A stretch of 64,000 nt of DNA, taken from an uncultured Blastocatellia bacterium. GTDB taxonomy: Bacteria > Acidobacteriota > Blastocatellia > HR10. The stretch covers positions 124,001 to 188,000 of the forward strand of contig CALHAI010000006.1 in assembly GCA_937934295.1 (NCBI GenBank), read 5' to 3'. Positions 27,853 to 37,145 of this stretch are shown one piece after another; within the stretch, counting starts at the first letter, position 1; each line of letters begins with the position of its first letter. The notes under the pieces are model-generated. The model worked only from the letters and a program-made list of their open reading frames with translations. It was not told the DNA's origin and made no database searches. A program made the position numbers and the translations under genes.

Positions 27853-29370
27853 ATGGAGACGATCCAGAGGATCAACCACTACACGGCCTATCGGCCTCGC
27901 CCCTTTACGCGAGAGGAGCGGGCAACGGTGACGATTCTCTTCGGAGGATTGACCTGGAAGCACGAGCGATTGATCCAGGGCGTACTGCACAATCTGGGCT
28001 ATAAGGCCCAGCCGCTGCCGAACATCACGCGGGCGGATTTGGATGCGGGGAAGGAGCTGATTGATGTCGGGGCGTGCTGTCCGACGATCTTCACGACGGG
28101 GAATCTGGCGAATTTCCTCAAGTCGGAGATGGCCGTACTGGGCCGCGACGAGGTCATGAAGCGCTATGTCTTTCTGACGGCGGGAGCGTGTGGTCCCTGC
28201 CGGTTTGGGCAGTATCATGAATCGTACACGATGGCGCTTGACGGGCTTGGACTTCGGGACTTCCGCCTATTCTTGCTGGCACAGAACCAGCTTGATCAGG
28301 GCGCGACCCACGGCGGGGGGTTAGAGATCAATCTCCCCTTGAGCTTGGGGCTCATCTGGGCGATCCTCTGCGCCGATGTATTGACCGATCTCGAATACAT
28401 GACGCGTCCCTACGAGATCGTCCCCGGGGAGACGGATGAGGTCCTGCGCGAGAGTATCGCGTATCTGTATGACGTCTTCCGTAATCGGCCTCCGGAGAAG
28501 CTGTGTGGAGGGAAGCTGAAGGTCTTCGCGTGGCATGTCCTGACCGACTACTTCACCGATGCCTTGCGTGAAGTGCGGAAGCGATGGGATGCCATTCGCG
28601 TGGATCGGCTTCAGGTCAAGCCGAAGGTGAAGATCACGGGCGAATTCTGGCTCCAGACGCATGAGGGCGATGGCAACTACAACATCAAGCGGTGGCTCGA
28701 GCAGGAGGGGGCGGAGGTCATTCCGCCGCCGATCGCCGTTTGGCTCGACTATCTGCTGCATTCGCCGATCACCTCCGAGGAATGGAAGGGTGCCGAGCGC
28801 AATCGCAAGAAGATCGCGCTTCTTCGAGCCGTGGAGCAGATCTATCACTTCGTCTACAATCGTTTCCGCAAGGCGCTCGGCAATCTCCCCTATGAGCTTC
28901 CCGATCAAGAGGAGCTCAAGCACTTGGCCAAACCCTACTACCACTACGAACTGCGCGGGGGCGAAGGGCATATGCTCGTGGGGAAAGCCCTCTATGCCTA
29001 TCGGCATAAAAAGGCGCACATGATCTGCGAGCTGTCGCCCTACTCCTGTATGCCGAACACGATGTCCATCGGCGCGATGGCCAACGTGCTCGGCCGCTAT
29101 CCGGATCTGCTCTATGCACCGATCGAGGTGAAGGGGGATGCCGAAGTGCACGCGCTCTCCCGATGCCAGATGATCCTGACCGAAGCCAAGCGGCGCGCTC
29201 ATGCGGAATTTGAGGAGGTGCTCGCCAAGACCGGCCTCACCGTGGAGGCGATCCGCCGTTACGAGGAGCGGCATCCGGAGGTGCAACGGAGCACCTATCG
29301 GATCCCGCACTACGGCTACGCGGGCACGGCGGCCAATTACGTCTTGCACCTAGCGCGGAAGATGCGGTGA
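27853..29370 (+). CDS. HgdB/BcrC-like component of a 2-hydroxyacyl-CoA dehydratase-type system
   Basis: A 505-residue protein of the large group that includes 2-hydroxyglutaryl-CoA dehydratase and benzoyl-CoA reductase subunits. Candidate cluster ligands are Cys75/76 (VGACCPTIF), Cys113/116 (GACGPC) and Cys392/399 (CELSPYSC), with Cys438 later. Such proteins hold [4Fe-4S] or double-cubane clusters and receive low-potential electrons from an ATP-driven activase, which is the next gene. The reaction and substrate are unknown. The ATG at 27853 follows GGGAG with 7-nt spacing; a GTG nine codons earlier falls at the edge of the operator palindrome. No subunit with a recognisable acyl-CoA specificity is nearby. 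Confidence 0.8.
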   Translation: METIQRINHYTAYRPRPFTREERATVTILFGGLTWKHERLIQGVLHNLGYKAQPLPNITRADLDAGKELIDVGACCPTIFTTGNLANFLKSEMAVLGRDEVMKRYVFLTAGACGPCRFGQYHESYTMALDGLGLRDFRLFLLAQNQLDQGATHGGGLEINLPLSLGLIWAILCADVLTDLEYMTRPYEIVPGETDEVLRESIAYLYDVFRNRPPEKLCGGKLKVFAWHVLTDYFTDALREVRKRWDAIRVDRLQVKPKVKITGEFWLQTHEGDGNYNIKRWLEQEGAEVIPPPIAVWLDYLLHSPITSEEWKGAERNRKKIALLRAVEQIYHFVYNRFRKALGNLPYELPDQEELKHLAKPYYHYELRGGEGHMLVGKALYAYRHKKAHMICELSPYSCMPNTMSIGAMANVLGRYPDLLYAPIEVKGDAEVHALSRCQMILTEAKRRAHAEFEEVLAKTGLTVEAIRRYEERHPEVQRSTYRIPHYGYAGTAANYVLHLARKMR

Positions 29371-29418
29371 GCGCCGGGAGACGTCTCGACGAGAGGCTGC
29401 TGGCAAGGAGGGGAGGCG

Positions 29419-31596
29419 ATGATTTGCGGCATTGATGTCGGCAGTACGACGTGCAAATACGTTTTGGCCTCGTCCGAAGGGGAGATCTTGGCACAAGCCT
29501 ACGAACGGCACAACACGCGACAAGCGGAGAAGGTCCTGGAATTCCTCACCCGCCTGGAGCGCGAACATGGGCTGACGCCGGGGCGAGACCGCGTCTTCTT
29601 CACCGGGTCGGGAGCCGGCATGATCGCTTCGCTCGTGGGCGCTCGGGTCGTTCAGGAAGTCGTTGCCGTGGCGGCGGCCGTCGAGCGCTTGCATCCGGCC
29701 GTTCGGTTCGTCAGCGAGATCGGGGGCGAGGACATGAAGACGATCTTCTTCACTGGCGACGGTTCCTCCAAGGGGAAGCACGTCCTCATGCAGAGCGCCT
29801 GCTCGGGGGGGACGGGCACGTTCATCGAGAAGACGGCACGCAAGTTGCAGATCCCGTTGGAGCAATTGGCGGAGATGCGCTACGAGGGGTATCCGCTCCA
29901 TAAGATCAGCAGCAAGTGCGGCATCTTCGCCGAGGCGGATGCCAATACGCTGCTGAAGGCGGGCGTTCCTGTCGAGGAGATCATCGCTTCGCTCTTTGAG
30001 GCCGTCGTCTATCAAAATCTCGCGACGCTCACCCGCGGCAACACGCCGATGCCGGAGGTCCTGCTCCTTGGCGGGCCCAACCTCTTCTTCAAAGGCTTGC
30101 AAGAAGCCTGGCGCCACCACCTGCTCAAGATCTGGAAGGAGCGTAAGGTCCCACTGCCGGAAGATCAAGACCCGGCCTTGCTCATCAGCGTCCCCAAGAA
30201 TGCGCTCTATTACGCGGCCCTCGGATGCATCGAGATCGCGCGACGTGAGCCGGAGCATGTCGGGGTGTACCAGGGTGGAGAGAGGCTTCGGTGGTGGATC
30301 GAGGAGGGGCAGTACGAGGAGAAGAAGCGAGAGGGGCGAAGGGGCCTCTGGACGACGCCAGAGGAGCTGCAGCAGTTTCGGATCATCTACGGGAACAGTG
30401 GGCGCTCCGATTCTCGACTCTCCCTTCGGAAGGGGCGCACAGCTCCCGATCTCTCGCGCGTGATCCTCGGGTGCGATTTCGGCTCGACGACGGCCAAAGC
30501 CGTTTGTCTCTCGCCTGAGAAAGAACTGGTCTTCTCCTGCTACGCCCTCAGCCGCGGCAACCCCATCGAGGATGCCAAAGCGCTCTTTCGCCAGATTCGA
30601 GCGGCCGTCGGAGATGGGGAGATCCTGGCCGTCGGCATCACCGGTTATGGGAAGGACCTGCTCAAGGGGATCATCGGGGCCGATTGCGCGGTGGTGGAGA
30701 CGATCGCGCATGCGACGGCCGGACTCTATGTCTTCCCCGATGCCGATTGCATCTGTGATGTGGGAGGGGTGGACGTCAAGATCATGATCCTCAAAAACGG
30801 CACGGTCTCGGACTTTCGGCTCAACTCGCAATGCTCGTCGGGAAATGGCGCCTTCCTTCAAGGCGTGGCCGAGCGCTTCGGTATCCCCCTGGAGCAGATC
30901 GCCGACTATGCCTTTCGCGCGCAGGCCATGCCGCAGTTGACGATGGGCTGCGGCGTCTTCCTCCAGAGCGACATCGTGAACCAACAACGCAAGGGCTGGC
31001 AGGCTGAGGAGATCCTCGCCGGACTCTGCACCATCCTCCCGCTGAACGTGTGGATCTACGCCGGAGGGTTGAACAATCTCGCGCAGGTCGGACGAAAATT
31101 CATCCTCCAGGGGGGGACGCATAAGAACTTGGCCGTCGTTAAGGCGCAGGTGGATTTCATCAAGTCGAAGGTCCCGGAGGCCGAGATCGTCGTCCATCCA
31201 TATTCGGGCGAGGCGGGGGCCATCGGCGCGGCGCTCATCGCCCACGAATGGTGGGAGTGCGGCGGGCGCACCCGTTTCCGTGGCTTCGACGTCATCGAGA
31301 ACCTCACTTACAAGACGACGACTTCGCCCGATACGGTGTGCAAATGGTGTCCCGTCAACTGTCAGCGCAGCTTCATTGACGTCGAACTGCCGGGCGGCAA
31401 GGGGCGTCCGTGGAGCAAAGTGCCTCTCCCCGAAGGATGGGAGCGCGTGATCGTGAACAATTCGTGCCCGAAGGGGCTTGTCGAGGATGTCAACGAGATG
31501 AAGGTCATTAAAGCCGCACTGGAGAAGACGAAAAATGCGTATCCCAACATTGCGGATTTTGTTCGGAAAGAAGGCTTCCGCCGCGTCGCCACCTAA
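29419..31596 (+). CDS. Tandem-fused acyl-CoA dehydratase/reductase activase (BcrAD/BadFG/HgdC family)
   Basis: A 725-residue ATPase made of two activase domains in one chain. Domain 1 (about 1-270) has GIDVGSTTCKYV and C128/C167. Domain 2 (about 348-610) has GCDFGSTTAKAV and C472/C511. Both Cys pairs are 39 residues apart, as in the homodimeric HgdC activator, where two subunits share one [4Fe-4S] cluster. Here all four ligands would be on one polypeptide. A C-terminal block with C641-x2-C644-x3-C648 and C683 may bind another metal centre. It hydrolyses ATP to inject electrons into the partner component. The ATG follows AAGGAGGGGAGG; the gene overlaps the next by 62 nt. Confidence 0.85.
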   Translation: MICGIDVGSTTCKYVLASSEGEILAQAYERHNTRQAEKVLEFLTRLEREHGLTPGRDRVFFTGSGAGMIASLVGARVVQEVVAVAAAVERLHPAVRFVSEIGGEDMKTIFFTGDGSSKGKHVLMQSACSGGTGTFIEKTARKLQIPLEQLAEMRYEGYPLHKISSKCGIFAEADANTLLKAGVPVEEIIASLFEAVVYQNLATLTRGNTPMPEVLLLGGPNLFFKGLQEAWRHHLLKIWKERKVPLPEDQDPALLISVPKNALYYAALGCIEIARREPEHVGVYQGGERLRWWIEEGQYEEKKREGRRGLWTTPEELQQFRIIYGNSGRSDSRLSLRKGRTAPDLSRVILGCDFGSTTAKAVCLSPEKELVFSCYALSRGNPIEDAKALFRQIRAAVGDGEILAVGITGYGKDLLKGIIGADCAVVETIAHATAGLYVFPDADCICDVGGVDVKIMILKNGTVSDFRLNSQCSSGNGAFLQGVAERFGIPLEQIADYAFRAQAMPQLTMGCGVFLQSDIVNQQRKGWQAEEILAGLCTILPLNVWIYAGGLNNLAQVGRKFILQGGTHKNLAVVKAQVDFIKSKVPEAEIVVHPYSGEAGAIGAALIAHEWWECGGRTRFRGFDVIENLTYKTTTSPDTVCKWCPVNCQRSFIDVELPGGKGRPWSKVPLPEGWERVIVNNSCPKGLVEDVNEMKVIKAALEKTKNAYPNIADFVRKEGFRRVAT

Positions 31597-32755
31597 GGAT
31601 CGCTCGTCGGTGCGCGTGGGGATCCCGAAGGTCCTCAATATCTGGAGCACCCATCAATTCTGGGTGGGATTTCTGACGGCTCTGGGGATCGCGCCCGAGA
31701 ACATTGTCTTCAGCTCCGACACTTCTGAAGAGCAATATCGCGAGTACGGCAAGGGGCGCGGTACGGTGGACTGCTGCTATCCGGTCAAGTGCATGAGCGG
31801 ACACTACGGGGAATTGATCTTCGGCCAGAAGAAGAAGATCGACATCCTGCTGAGCCCGATGATCTATTCCCTGCCCTCCTTTCTGCGCGGCCATGTGCTG
31901 GACACGCTCACCTGCACGCGGGTGATGGCGGGACCGGAGAACATCAAGGCGGGATTTCTCAAAGAGCGCGACGTCTTCGCCGAGAATGGGATTCGATACG
32001 TCTCGCCGTTTGTCTCGCTCGGTGAGCCGGAGAAGGTCCCGAAGCAACTCCATCTCGCGCTCAAAGACGTCCTCGACCTCGACGAAGAGGAGACAGCGCG
32101 GGCCGTCGAAGCCGGATACCGGGCCCTGGAAGCGTTCACTCAGAAGATGCGGCAGAAGAGCCGGGAGATCCTCACCTGGTGCGCGCGTCACGACCGCCCG
32201 TGCATTCTGGTGTTAGCGCGCCCGTATCACATGGACCCGGGCATTGGGCATGAGATCGAAGCCGAACTGCAGGCACACGGATTTCCTATCCTCTGGATGC
32301 AGTACCTCCCCATCGACGACGATCTCATGCAGTGGCTCTTTGGCGAGGAGATCCGCGCCGGACGGATCAAGAGCCCCTTCGATATCTCGGACGTCTGGCC
32401 TTCGTCCTACAGCAGCAACACGAACGAGATCCTGTGGGGAGCGAAGGTCGCCGCTCGCTGCCCGTGGATCACCTGCGTCATCCGCTTCTCCAGCTACGAA
32501 TGCGGGATGGATCAGCCGACCTATACGCCAACGCAAAAGATCGTCGAGGCCTCGGGCACGCTCTATTTCAAATTCGGCGATCTGGATGCCACGAAGCCGG
32601 CCGGCAGTATCAAGATTCGCGTCGAGACGATCGTGCACTATGTTGAGAAGTACTCGCGCGACCTCATTCGGCGCAAGCTCGCGGCGTTGCCCCCGCGCTG
32701 TCCGCTTCTGGAGGACGCGGCCCCGACCTCTGAGAGCGCATCGCTGGCGGCCTGA
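31535..32755 (+). CDS. Second HgdB/BcrC-like component (DUF2229-type)
   Basis: A 406-residue protein related to the 2-hydroxyacyl-CoA dehydratase D-component superfamily and to the DUF2229 region of giant CoA-activase fusions. Candidate ligands are C80, C81 and C86 (TVDCCYPVKC) and C127 (TLTCTRV). A late block CILVLARPYHMDPG and SSYECGMDQPTY are also conserved-looking. The ATG at 31535 lies inside the activase gene with GGAG 9 nt before; GTG 31610 would remove the overlap. With the other two genes it forms a three-subunit low-potential reductase or dehydratase of unknown substrate. Confidence 0.8.
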   Translation: MRIPTLRILFGKKASAASPPKDRSSVRVGIPKVLNIWSTHQFWVGFLTALGIAPENIVFSSDTSEEQYREYGKGRGTVDCCYPVKCMSGHYGELIFGQKKKIDILLSPMIYSLPSFLRGHVLDTLTCTRVMAGPENIKAGFLKERDVFAENGIRYVSPFVSLGEPEKVPKQLHLALKDVLDLDEEETARAVEAGYRALEAFTQKMRQKSREILTWCARHDRPCILVLARPYHMDPGIGHEIEAELQAHGFPILWMQYLPIDDDLMQWLFGEEIRAGRIKSPFDISDVWPSSYSSNTNEILWGAKVAARCPWITCVIRFSSYECGMDQPTYTPTQKIVEASGTLYFKFGDLDATKPAGSIKIRVETIVHYVEKYSRDLIRRKLAALPPRCPLLEDAAPTSESASLAA

Positions 32756-32764
32756 CCGATGCGT

Positions 32765-34216
32765 TCATGACCGCACGCGCACCCGGTAAATGAGCTTGGC
32801 TTCGGCACCGCGCGCGATCGGGACTATAAATCGAATCGCGAAGGCCCCAGCCCGTTCCCAAGGGAAGGTCGAATGGATGACCTCCCAATCTCCCCCGACG
32901 GGTTCGATGACCGTGAGCGTGATGTCTTCATCTTTGCGATTGCGCACAAGCAGCTCGTACTCCGACTCAGAAACATCGCGACCGATCCGCTGAAAGGCCG
33001 TCTGCCGGCGCTCGACAACGAGATCGAACGCGCGTCCGACACTGACCCGCACCCACTCGTCGCGCGGAGTATGCGAAAGGCGATCTTCGCCAAGGAATTG
33101 CGGGCCGGCCTGTGGATCCCTCTTGTAGATGCGAACCGTTCCGGCCGGGAGTGGAAGGCCGAGGCCATGATCTTTCGCATTCTTGAAGCTGAGCGTCACG
33201 CGCACGGGTTCGCGGATGGGCTGTCCGGGTTCGACCGGCTGACGGTAATAGTATCCCTGCCCAGTCACCACGTACTCTTTCCTCAGGCTCACGTCGCGAG
33301 CCGTCACTAACGCCAGGTGTTTCGTCTCGTTGTGTTCGAGAGTTACCGGACGATCGAAGGCGTAGAGGTGATACTCGAAGACTTCCTGCTCGCGCACCTC
33401 AGGCATGGGGACTTCGCGGGCGAGCGCGTAGAGTTCGGCTTCGCGCGGCCGCGGTCGCCCTTGCCCGATGCGCTGTATCTCACCGGCTATCAAGCGCAGC
33501 TCGGCGTCGCGAAAGGCGAGGCCGCTTTGGTTCGTGACCGTCGCCCAAACGCTCAAATCGGCCGCGCGCTCGGCCTCATCTATCGTCAGGACGTAATGCG
33601 CTTCCCAGCGGAGGCCGCTGGCCAGGTAAGACACTTCCAGCTCTCTCTCGCTCCCGGCCTCATTCCGCACTGTCCAAATGAGCGTCGGATGAACCGTCAA
33701 CCCCTCTGGGATCGAGGGGAATCGAATCTCCGCAATCGCCGGTTGGATGACGATCTCGTCGCCGATCCTCCACACGGCCTGACCATCCCGATAGGTGAGG
33801 AGCACGGCTTTGATCGGAACTAACTGCTCGACGCCGTTCACCAGGAGGCGACGAACGAGCGTCAGTTCCTTCCCCACCGAACGTTCGAGTAGTCGGTCGG
33901 GCTTGAGGACGTCGTACGCGTAGGCTTGTTCCAGCACGGCGAATGCCGCGCCACGATCGCGCGCCGTCACGGAGATGGTCGCCGGATCGAGCGTGCTCGC
34001 CACATCTTGAACGCGAACGCGCGTCATCCCGCGCGGCAGGCGCAGCCGACGGATCTCGCGAACGAGGCCGAGGTCATTCCCGTAAATGGTCAGCGTGATG
34101 CGTTGCCGATCGTTCTGGGTCGTCGTTACGTCCTGAGCGAGAACGAGCGGCGGGGAGACTCGCCCGATCCCCACGCAGAGCGCGCCGACTCCAAGGAGAC
34201 GAAGCCAATCGTTCAT
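32765..34216 (-). CDS. Exported DUF4139-type protein
   Basis: The 483-residue protein has an N-terminal signal peptide (about 1-28, ending VLAQ). A beta-rich body follows with the DUF4139 signature region (VSYLASGLRWEAHYVLTID and WATVTNQSGLAFRDAELRLIAGE). It probably resides in the periplasm or on the surface; the family function is unknown. The C-terminus is also beta-rich, without a membrane segment. It converges with the dehydratase-type operon (9 nt between stops). The start is preceded by GAAGGAGGGA, a strong ribosome site. Confidence 0.85.
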   Translation of the reverse strand: MNDWLRLLGVGALCVGIGRVSPPLVLAQDVTTTQNDRQRITLTIYGNDLGLVREIRRLRLPRGMTRVRVQDVASTLDPATISVTARDRGAAFAVLEQAYAYDVLKPDRLLERSVGKELTLVRRLLVNGVEQLVPIKAVLLTYRDGQAVWRIGDEIVIQPAIAEIRFPSIPEGLTVHPTLIWTVRNEAGSERELEVSYLASGLRWEAHYVLTIDEAERAADLSVWATVTNQSGLAFRDAELRLIAGEIQRIGQGRPRPREAELYALAREVPMPEVREQEVFEYHLYAFDRPVTLEHNETKHLALVTARDVSLRKEYVVTGQGYYYRQPVEPGQPIREPVRVTLSFKNAKDHGLGLPLPAGTVRIYKRDPQAGPQFLGEDRLSHTPRDEWVRVSVGRAFDLVVERRQTAFQRIGRDVSESEYELLVRNRKDEDITLTVIEPVGGDWEVIHSTFPWERAGAFAIRFIVPIARGAEAKLIYRVRVRS

Positions 34217-34816
34217 TGTTCCCTCCTTCTCGAAGGCTCTCGCTCATACGGATGCCCGGAACTCGACACCCGTTGTCCTGTTCAAGCCTACCCCACGTCA
34301 GCGCCCGCTCACAATGGCGGCCCGCAGTCTCCTCGAGGGAGCGAAGAACGACTTCTCACCCGCGTAGGAAGGCGCCTCCTCTCTTCTACCTTCACGCGCA
34401 TCGCGAGCGGCGCAGCGTCGTCTCGCGCTGGGGCCGAGCGCCGATCGGCTCGCTGAGGGAGAGCGAGGGGGGCACCGTCGCCGTCTGCACGAGCAGACAC
34501 CCGGTGATCACACAAGGCCGCCAAGCGATGGGGCGACCGTTGAAGACTCAGTATCCCTTCACATAGCCCCCTTTCGCGAGGACGCGGACTTTGATCCTCG
34601 TCAGGGTGTGATGCGCTCAAGCGCGCGGCCATCCTATTCCAAATGCGAGGCGAGCGCAAGAGGCGCGAGGGTTCTCCGGAGCGTCGGATGCGAGACACTC
34701 ACTCGGTCGAACGGACGACGGCTCTCGACGCGGCAAGCGGATTCGGCTAAGCTTACGACCTCTCCGGCGGCGATGGTTCGCATAGGAGCTGTTCGAAGGG
34801 ATTCCGGGAGGTGATG
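34217..34816. other. 600-nt intergenic region without a supported gene
   Basis: This stretch separates two divergent genes. Open frames of 60-130 codons exist on both strands but have no ribosome site, no family resemblance and an unnatural composition rich in Arg and Ser, so I treat them as noise. I see no tRNA, RNase P, tmRNA or riboswitch signature. A GGGAGGTG site for the PhzF gene lies at its right end. Confidence 0.6.
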
Positions 34817-35608
34817 ATGGGGACGCCAATTTTTCAGGTCAACGCCTTCACGGATACGCCGTTCTCGGGCAATCCGGCCGCCGTGTGCGTGCTCTCAGAG
34901 CCGAGAGACGCATCGTGGATGCAACGGGTCGCAGGGGAGATGAATCTCTCGGAGACGGCCTTCCTTTGGCCAGGCCAAGAGGGGTTTCATCTCCGATGGT
35001 TCACGCCGACTGTCGAGGTCGAATTATGCGGTCATGCGACGTTGGCGAGCGCGCACATTTTGTGGACGGAAGGGTACGTCGCCACGTATGTGCCGATTCG
35101 TTTCTTCACGCGAAGCGGTGTGCTCGTGGCGGCGCGCGGCGGCGAATGGATCGAATTAGATTTTCCGGCGACGCCGGCTGAGCCGACGGAGGCCCCTCCC
35201 TTGCTTCAGGAGAGCTTAGGCGTGACGCCGCGTTTCGTCGGTCGGAGTTGCTTCGATTATCTCGTCGAAGTCGAATCCGAAGATGTCGTGCGGCAGCTCG
35301 CCCCGAATTTCTCCCTGTTGGAGGCGATCCCCACACGGGGTGTCATCATCACCAGTCGTTCAGCGACGCCGCCCTTTGATTTCGTCTCACGCTTTTTCGC
35401 GCCGCGCGTCGGCGTGCGAGAGGATCCGGTCACGGGATCGGCGCACTGTTGCTTGGGGCCGTTCTGGGGGCAGAGGCTCGGACGCACGGAGCTGCTCGCC
35501 TTTCAAGCCTCCGCGCGAGGAGGTGTGGTCCGGATTCGTCTCGCTGGTGATCGTGTCCTTCTCGGTGGGCAGGCCATCACAATGTGGCGCGGCGAATGGC
35601 TCTGGTGA
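34817..35608 (+). CDS. PhzF-family isomerase/epimerase-like protein
   Basis: A 263-residue protein of the PhzF/diaminopimelate-epimerase fold. The catalytic Glu46 lies in NLSETAFLWP. The two halves carry FSGNPAAVCVL, VELCGHATLASAH and EDPVTGSAHCCLGPFW, all typical of the family. The substrate is unknown: most family members outside phenazine clusters are uncharacterised, and no phenazine genes are here. The start is one of two adjacent ATGs (34814, 34817) after GGGAGGTG. The M20 peptidase gene follows at once. Confidence 0.88.
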   Translation: MGTPIFQVNAFTDTPFSGNPAAVCVLSEPRDASWMQRVAGEMNLSETAFLWPGQEGFHLRWFTPTVEVELCGHATLASAHILWTEGYVATYVPIRFFTRSGVLVAARGGEWIELDFPATPAEPTEAPPLLQESLGVTPRFVGRSCFDYLVEVESEDVVRQLAPNFSLLEAIPTRGVIITSRSATPPFDFVSRFFAPRVGVREDPVTGSAHCCLGPFWGQRLGRTELLAFQASARGGVVRIRLAGDRVLLGGQAITMWRGEWLW

Positions 35609-35619
35609 GGGTCGGACAT

Positions 35620-36762
35620 ATGCGCGGATGGACGATTCGACTTCTGCGCGATCTGGTAGCCATCAATTCGGTGAACCCTTCGCTGGTGCCCGGTGGGGCG
35701 GGGGAGAGGGAGATCGCCGAGCTGGTAGCCGTGACGCTTCGACGGCTCGGCCTGGACGTCGAAGTCACGGAAGTCGCTCCCTATCGTCCAAACGTCGTCG
35801 CCGTGCTGGAGGGGCGCGCGCCGGGCCGTTCCTTGATGTGGTGCGGGCATCTGGATACGGTCGGCGTGGCAGGCATGAGCGCTCCGTTTGAGCCCAGGGA
35901 ACGGGACGGGCGCCTCTATGGGCGCGGCGCGTTGGACATGAAGGGGGGATTAGCCGCGATGCTCGGGGCAGCACGCGCGGTGGTGCAAAAAGGGGGCGTG
36001 CGGCGCGGTCGCGTGATCCTCGCCGCTGTCAGTGACGAAGAGTATGCGAGTTTGGGCGCCGAGGCCTTAGTGAGTGCGTGGACGGCGGATGCCGCCGTGG
36101 TCTTGGAGCCGACCGATCTTCGGATCGGCATCGCGCATAAGGGATTCGCATGGATCGAAGTGGTGACCACGGGCATCGCAGCGCACGGGAGCCGCCCGCA
36201 AGAAGGTCGAGACGCCATCCTGCGCATGGGGCGCGTGTTGCAGCGGCTGGAGACGCTCGATCGGCGACTACAAGCGCAGCTGCCACATCCGCGGCTCGGA
36301 ACGGCCTCCCTTCATGCTTCGCTGATCCGCGGTGGGCGCGAGCTGAGCACGTATCCCGATGAGTGCGTTCTCCAGCTAGAGCGGCGGACGCTCGCCGGAG
36401 AGCCCCCGGGTACAGCGCTGCGCGAGGTGGAGGAGCTCCTCGCCGATGCGCGACGCGAAGATGCGGAATTCATCGGCCATGCCCGATTACTCTTGGAACG
36501 ACCACCCTATGAGACCCCTCCAGATCACGAACTGCCCCGCCAGCTCGGAGAGGCATTGACGCGAATTGGTGGTTCGCCAAGCTATGTGGGATTGAGTTTC
36601 TGGACGGATGCCGCGATTCTCGGCCGCGCGGGCATCCCAACGGTGATCTTCGGCCCCGGAGGGGAAGGCCTTCACGGCTCAGAGGAATACGTGCGCGTGG
36701 ACGATGTCCTCGCGTGCGCGCGCGCTCTCATCGAGCTGGCCGCTCTCGCCACGGCGTGGTGA
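35620..36762 (+). CDS. M20-family amidohydrolase (ArgE/DapE/ACY1-like)
   Basis: A cytoplasmic zinc hydrolase of about 380 residues. Metal-ligand blocks are visible: MWCGHLDTVG (first His and Asp), GRGALDMKGGLAAM (bridging Asp), SDEEYASLG (catalytic and ligand Glu) and EPTDLRI further on. The late HGSEEYVRV block supplies the last His. It may be an acetylornithine/succinyl-diaminopimelate deacylase or a carboxypeptidase; the sequence does not decide. The start at ATG 35620 follows GTGAGGG; in-frame ATGs at 35584 and 35596 would overlap the PhzF gene. Confidence 0.87.
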   Translation: MRGWTIRLLRDLVAINSVNPSLVPGGAGEREIAELVAVTLRRLGLDVEVTEVAPYRPNVVAVLEGRAPGRSLMWCGHLDTVGVAGMSAPFEPRERDGRLYGRGALDMKGGLAAMLGAARAVVQKGGVRRGRVILAAVSDEEYASLGAEALVSAWTADAAVVLEPTDLRIGIAHKGFAWIEVVTTGIAAHGSRPQEGRDAILRMGRVLQRLETLDRRLQAQLPHPRLGTASLHASLIRGGRELSTYPDECVLQLERRTLAGEPPGTALREVEELLADARREDAEFIGHARLLLERPPYETPPDHELPRQLGEALTRIGGSPSYVGLSFWTDAAILGRAGIPTVIFGPGGEGLHGSEEYVRVDDVLACARALIELAALATAW

Positions 36763-37145
36763 AGGCGTGGAAGGGATAAGGGGGCTGAGCGAGTTGTTTC
36801 TCGCCAACTTACGCTCAGCGGATTCGCTCCCTATGTGGCGACGAGCATCGCCGAGCTGCTCCACATGTTCGTCTCCCATCGGGCGGAGGCCGCTCCGAAG
36901 GGACAGAGCGACGAACATCCCTGGGCATCCTGATCGCTCCAAAATGGGCAGGTCCCCGCTGAGGGGCCGCGCGCTTGGTTCGCGCGGATGCTCGTGCTCA
37001 ATCAGAGTGTCCATCCTCGCGGGTAGGCTCTTGGTCCACCTGCGAGTTCAGAACGTCCCCCTGCTGTGGGTCTATGAACCGACGGCGGATGAACCGCACC
37101 GGTAGAGCGAGGACGGATTGATCGCCGCCCCGGGTCGGGAGCTTC
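36763..37145. other. 383-nt intergenic region between convergent genes
   Basis: Apart from the stem at 36784-36819 and a second GC-rich stem near 36967-36987 (CCGCGCG with CGCGCGG), I see nothing here. Open frames crossing the region on either strand lack ribosome sites and family resemblance. Confidence 0.6.
36784..36819. terminator. Hairpin after the M20 gene, possible terminator
   Basis: GCTGAGCG and AGTTG pair with CAACT and CGCTCAGC around an 8-nt loop, giving a 13-bp stem with one 2-nt bulge. It lies 21 nt after the stop at 36762. No T-run follows, so it is not a classical intrinsic terminator. Confidence 0.4.

Noticed and set aside
34216-34814. Possible short genes (open frames of 60-130 codons) between the DUF4139 and PhzF genes
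   Set aside because: No ribosome site, Arg/Ser-rich composition typical of antisense or noncoding GC-rich DNA, and no family resemblance.
36679-37105. Open frames on both strands between the M20 and VWFA genes
   Set aside because: They overlap the ends of real genes, lack ribosome sites and have unnatural composition.
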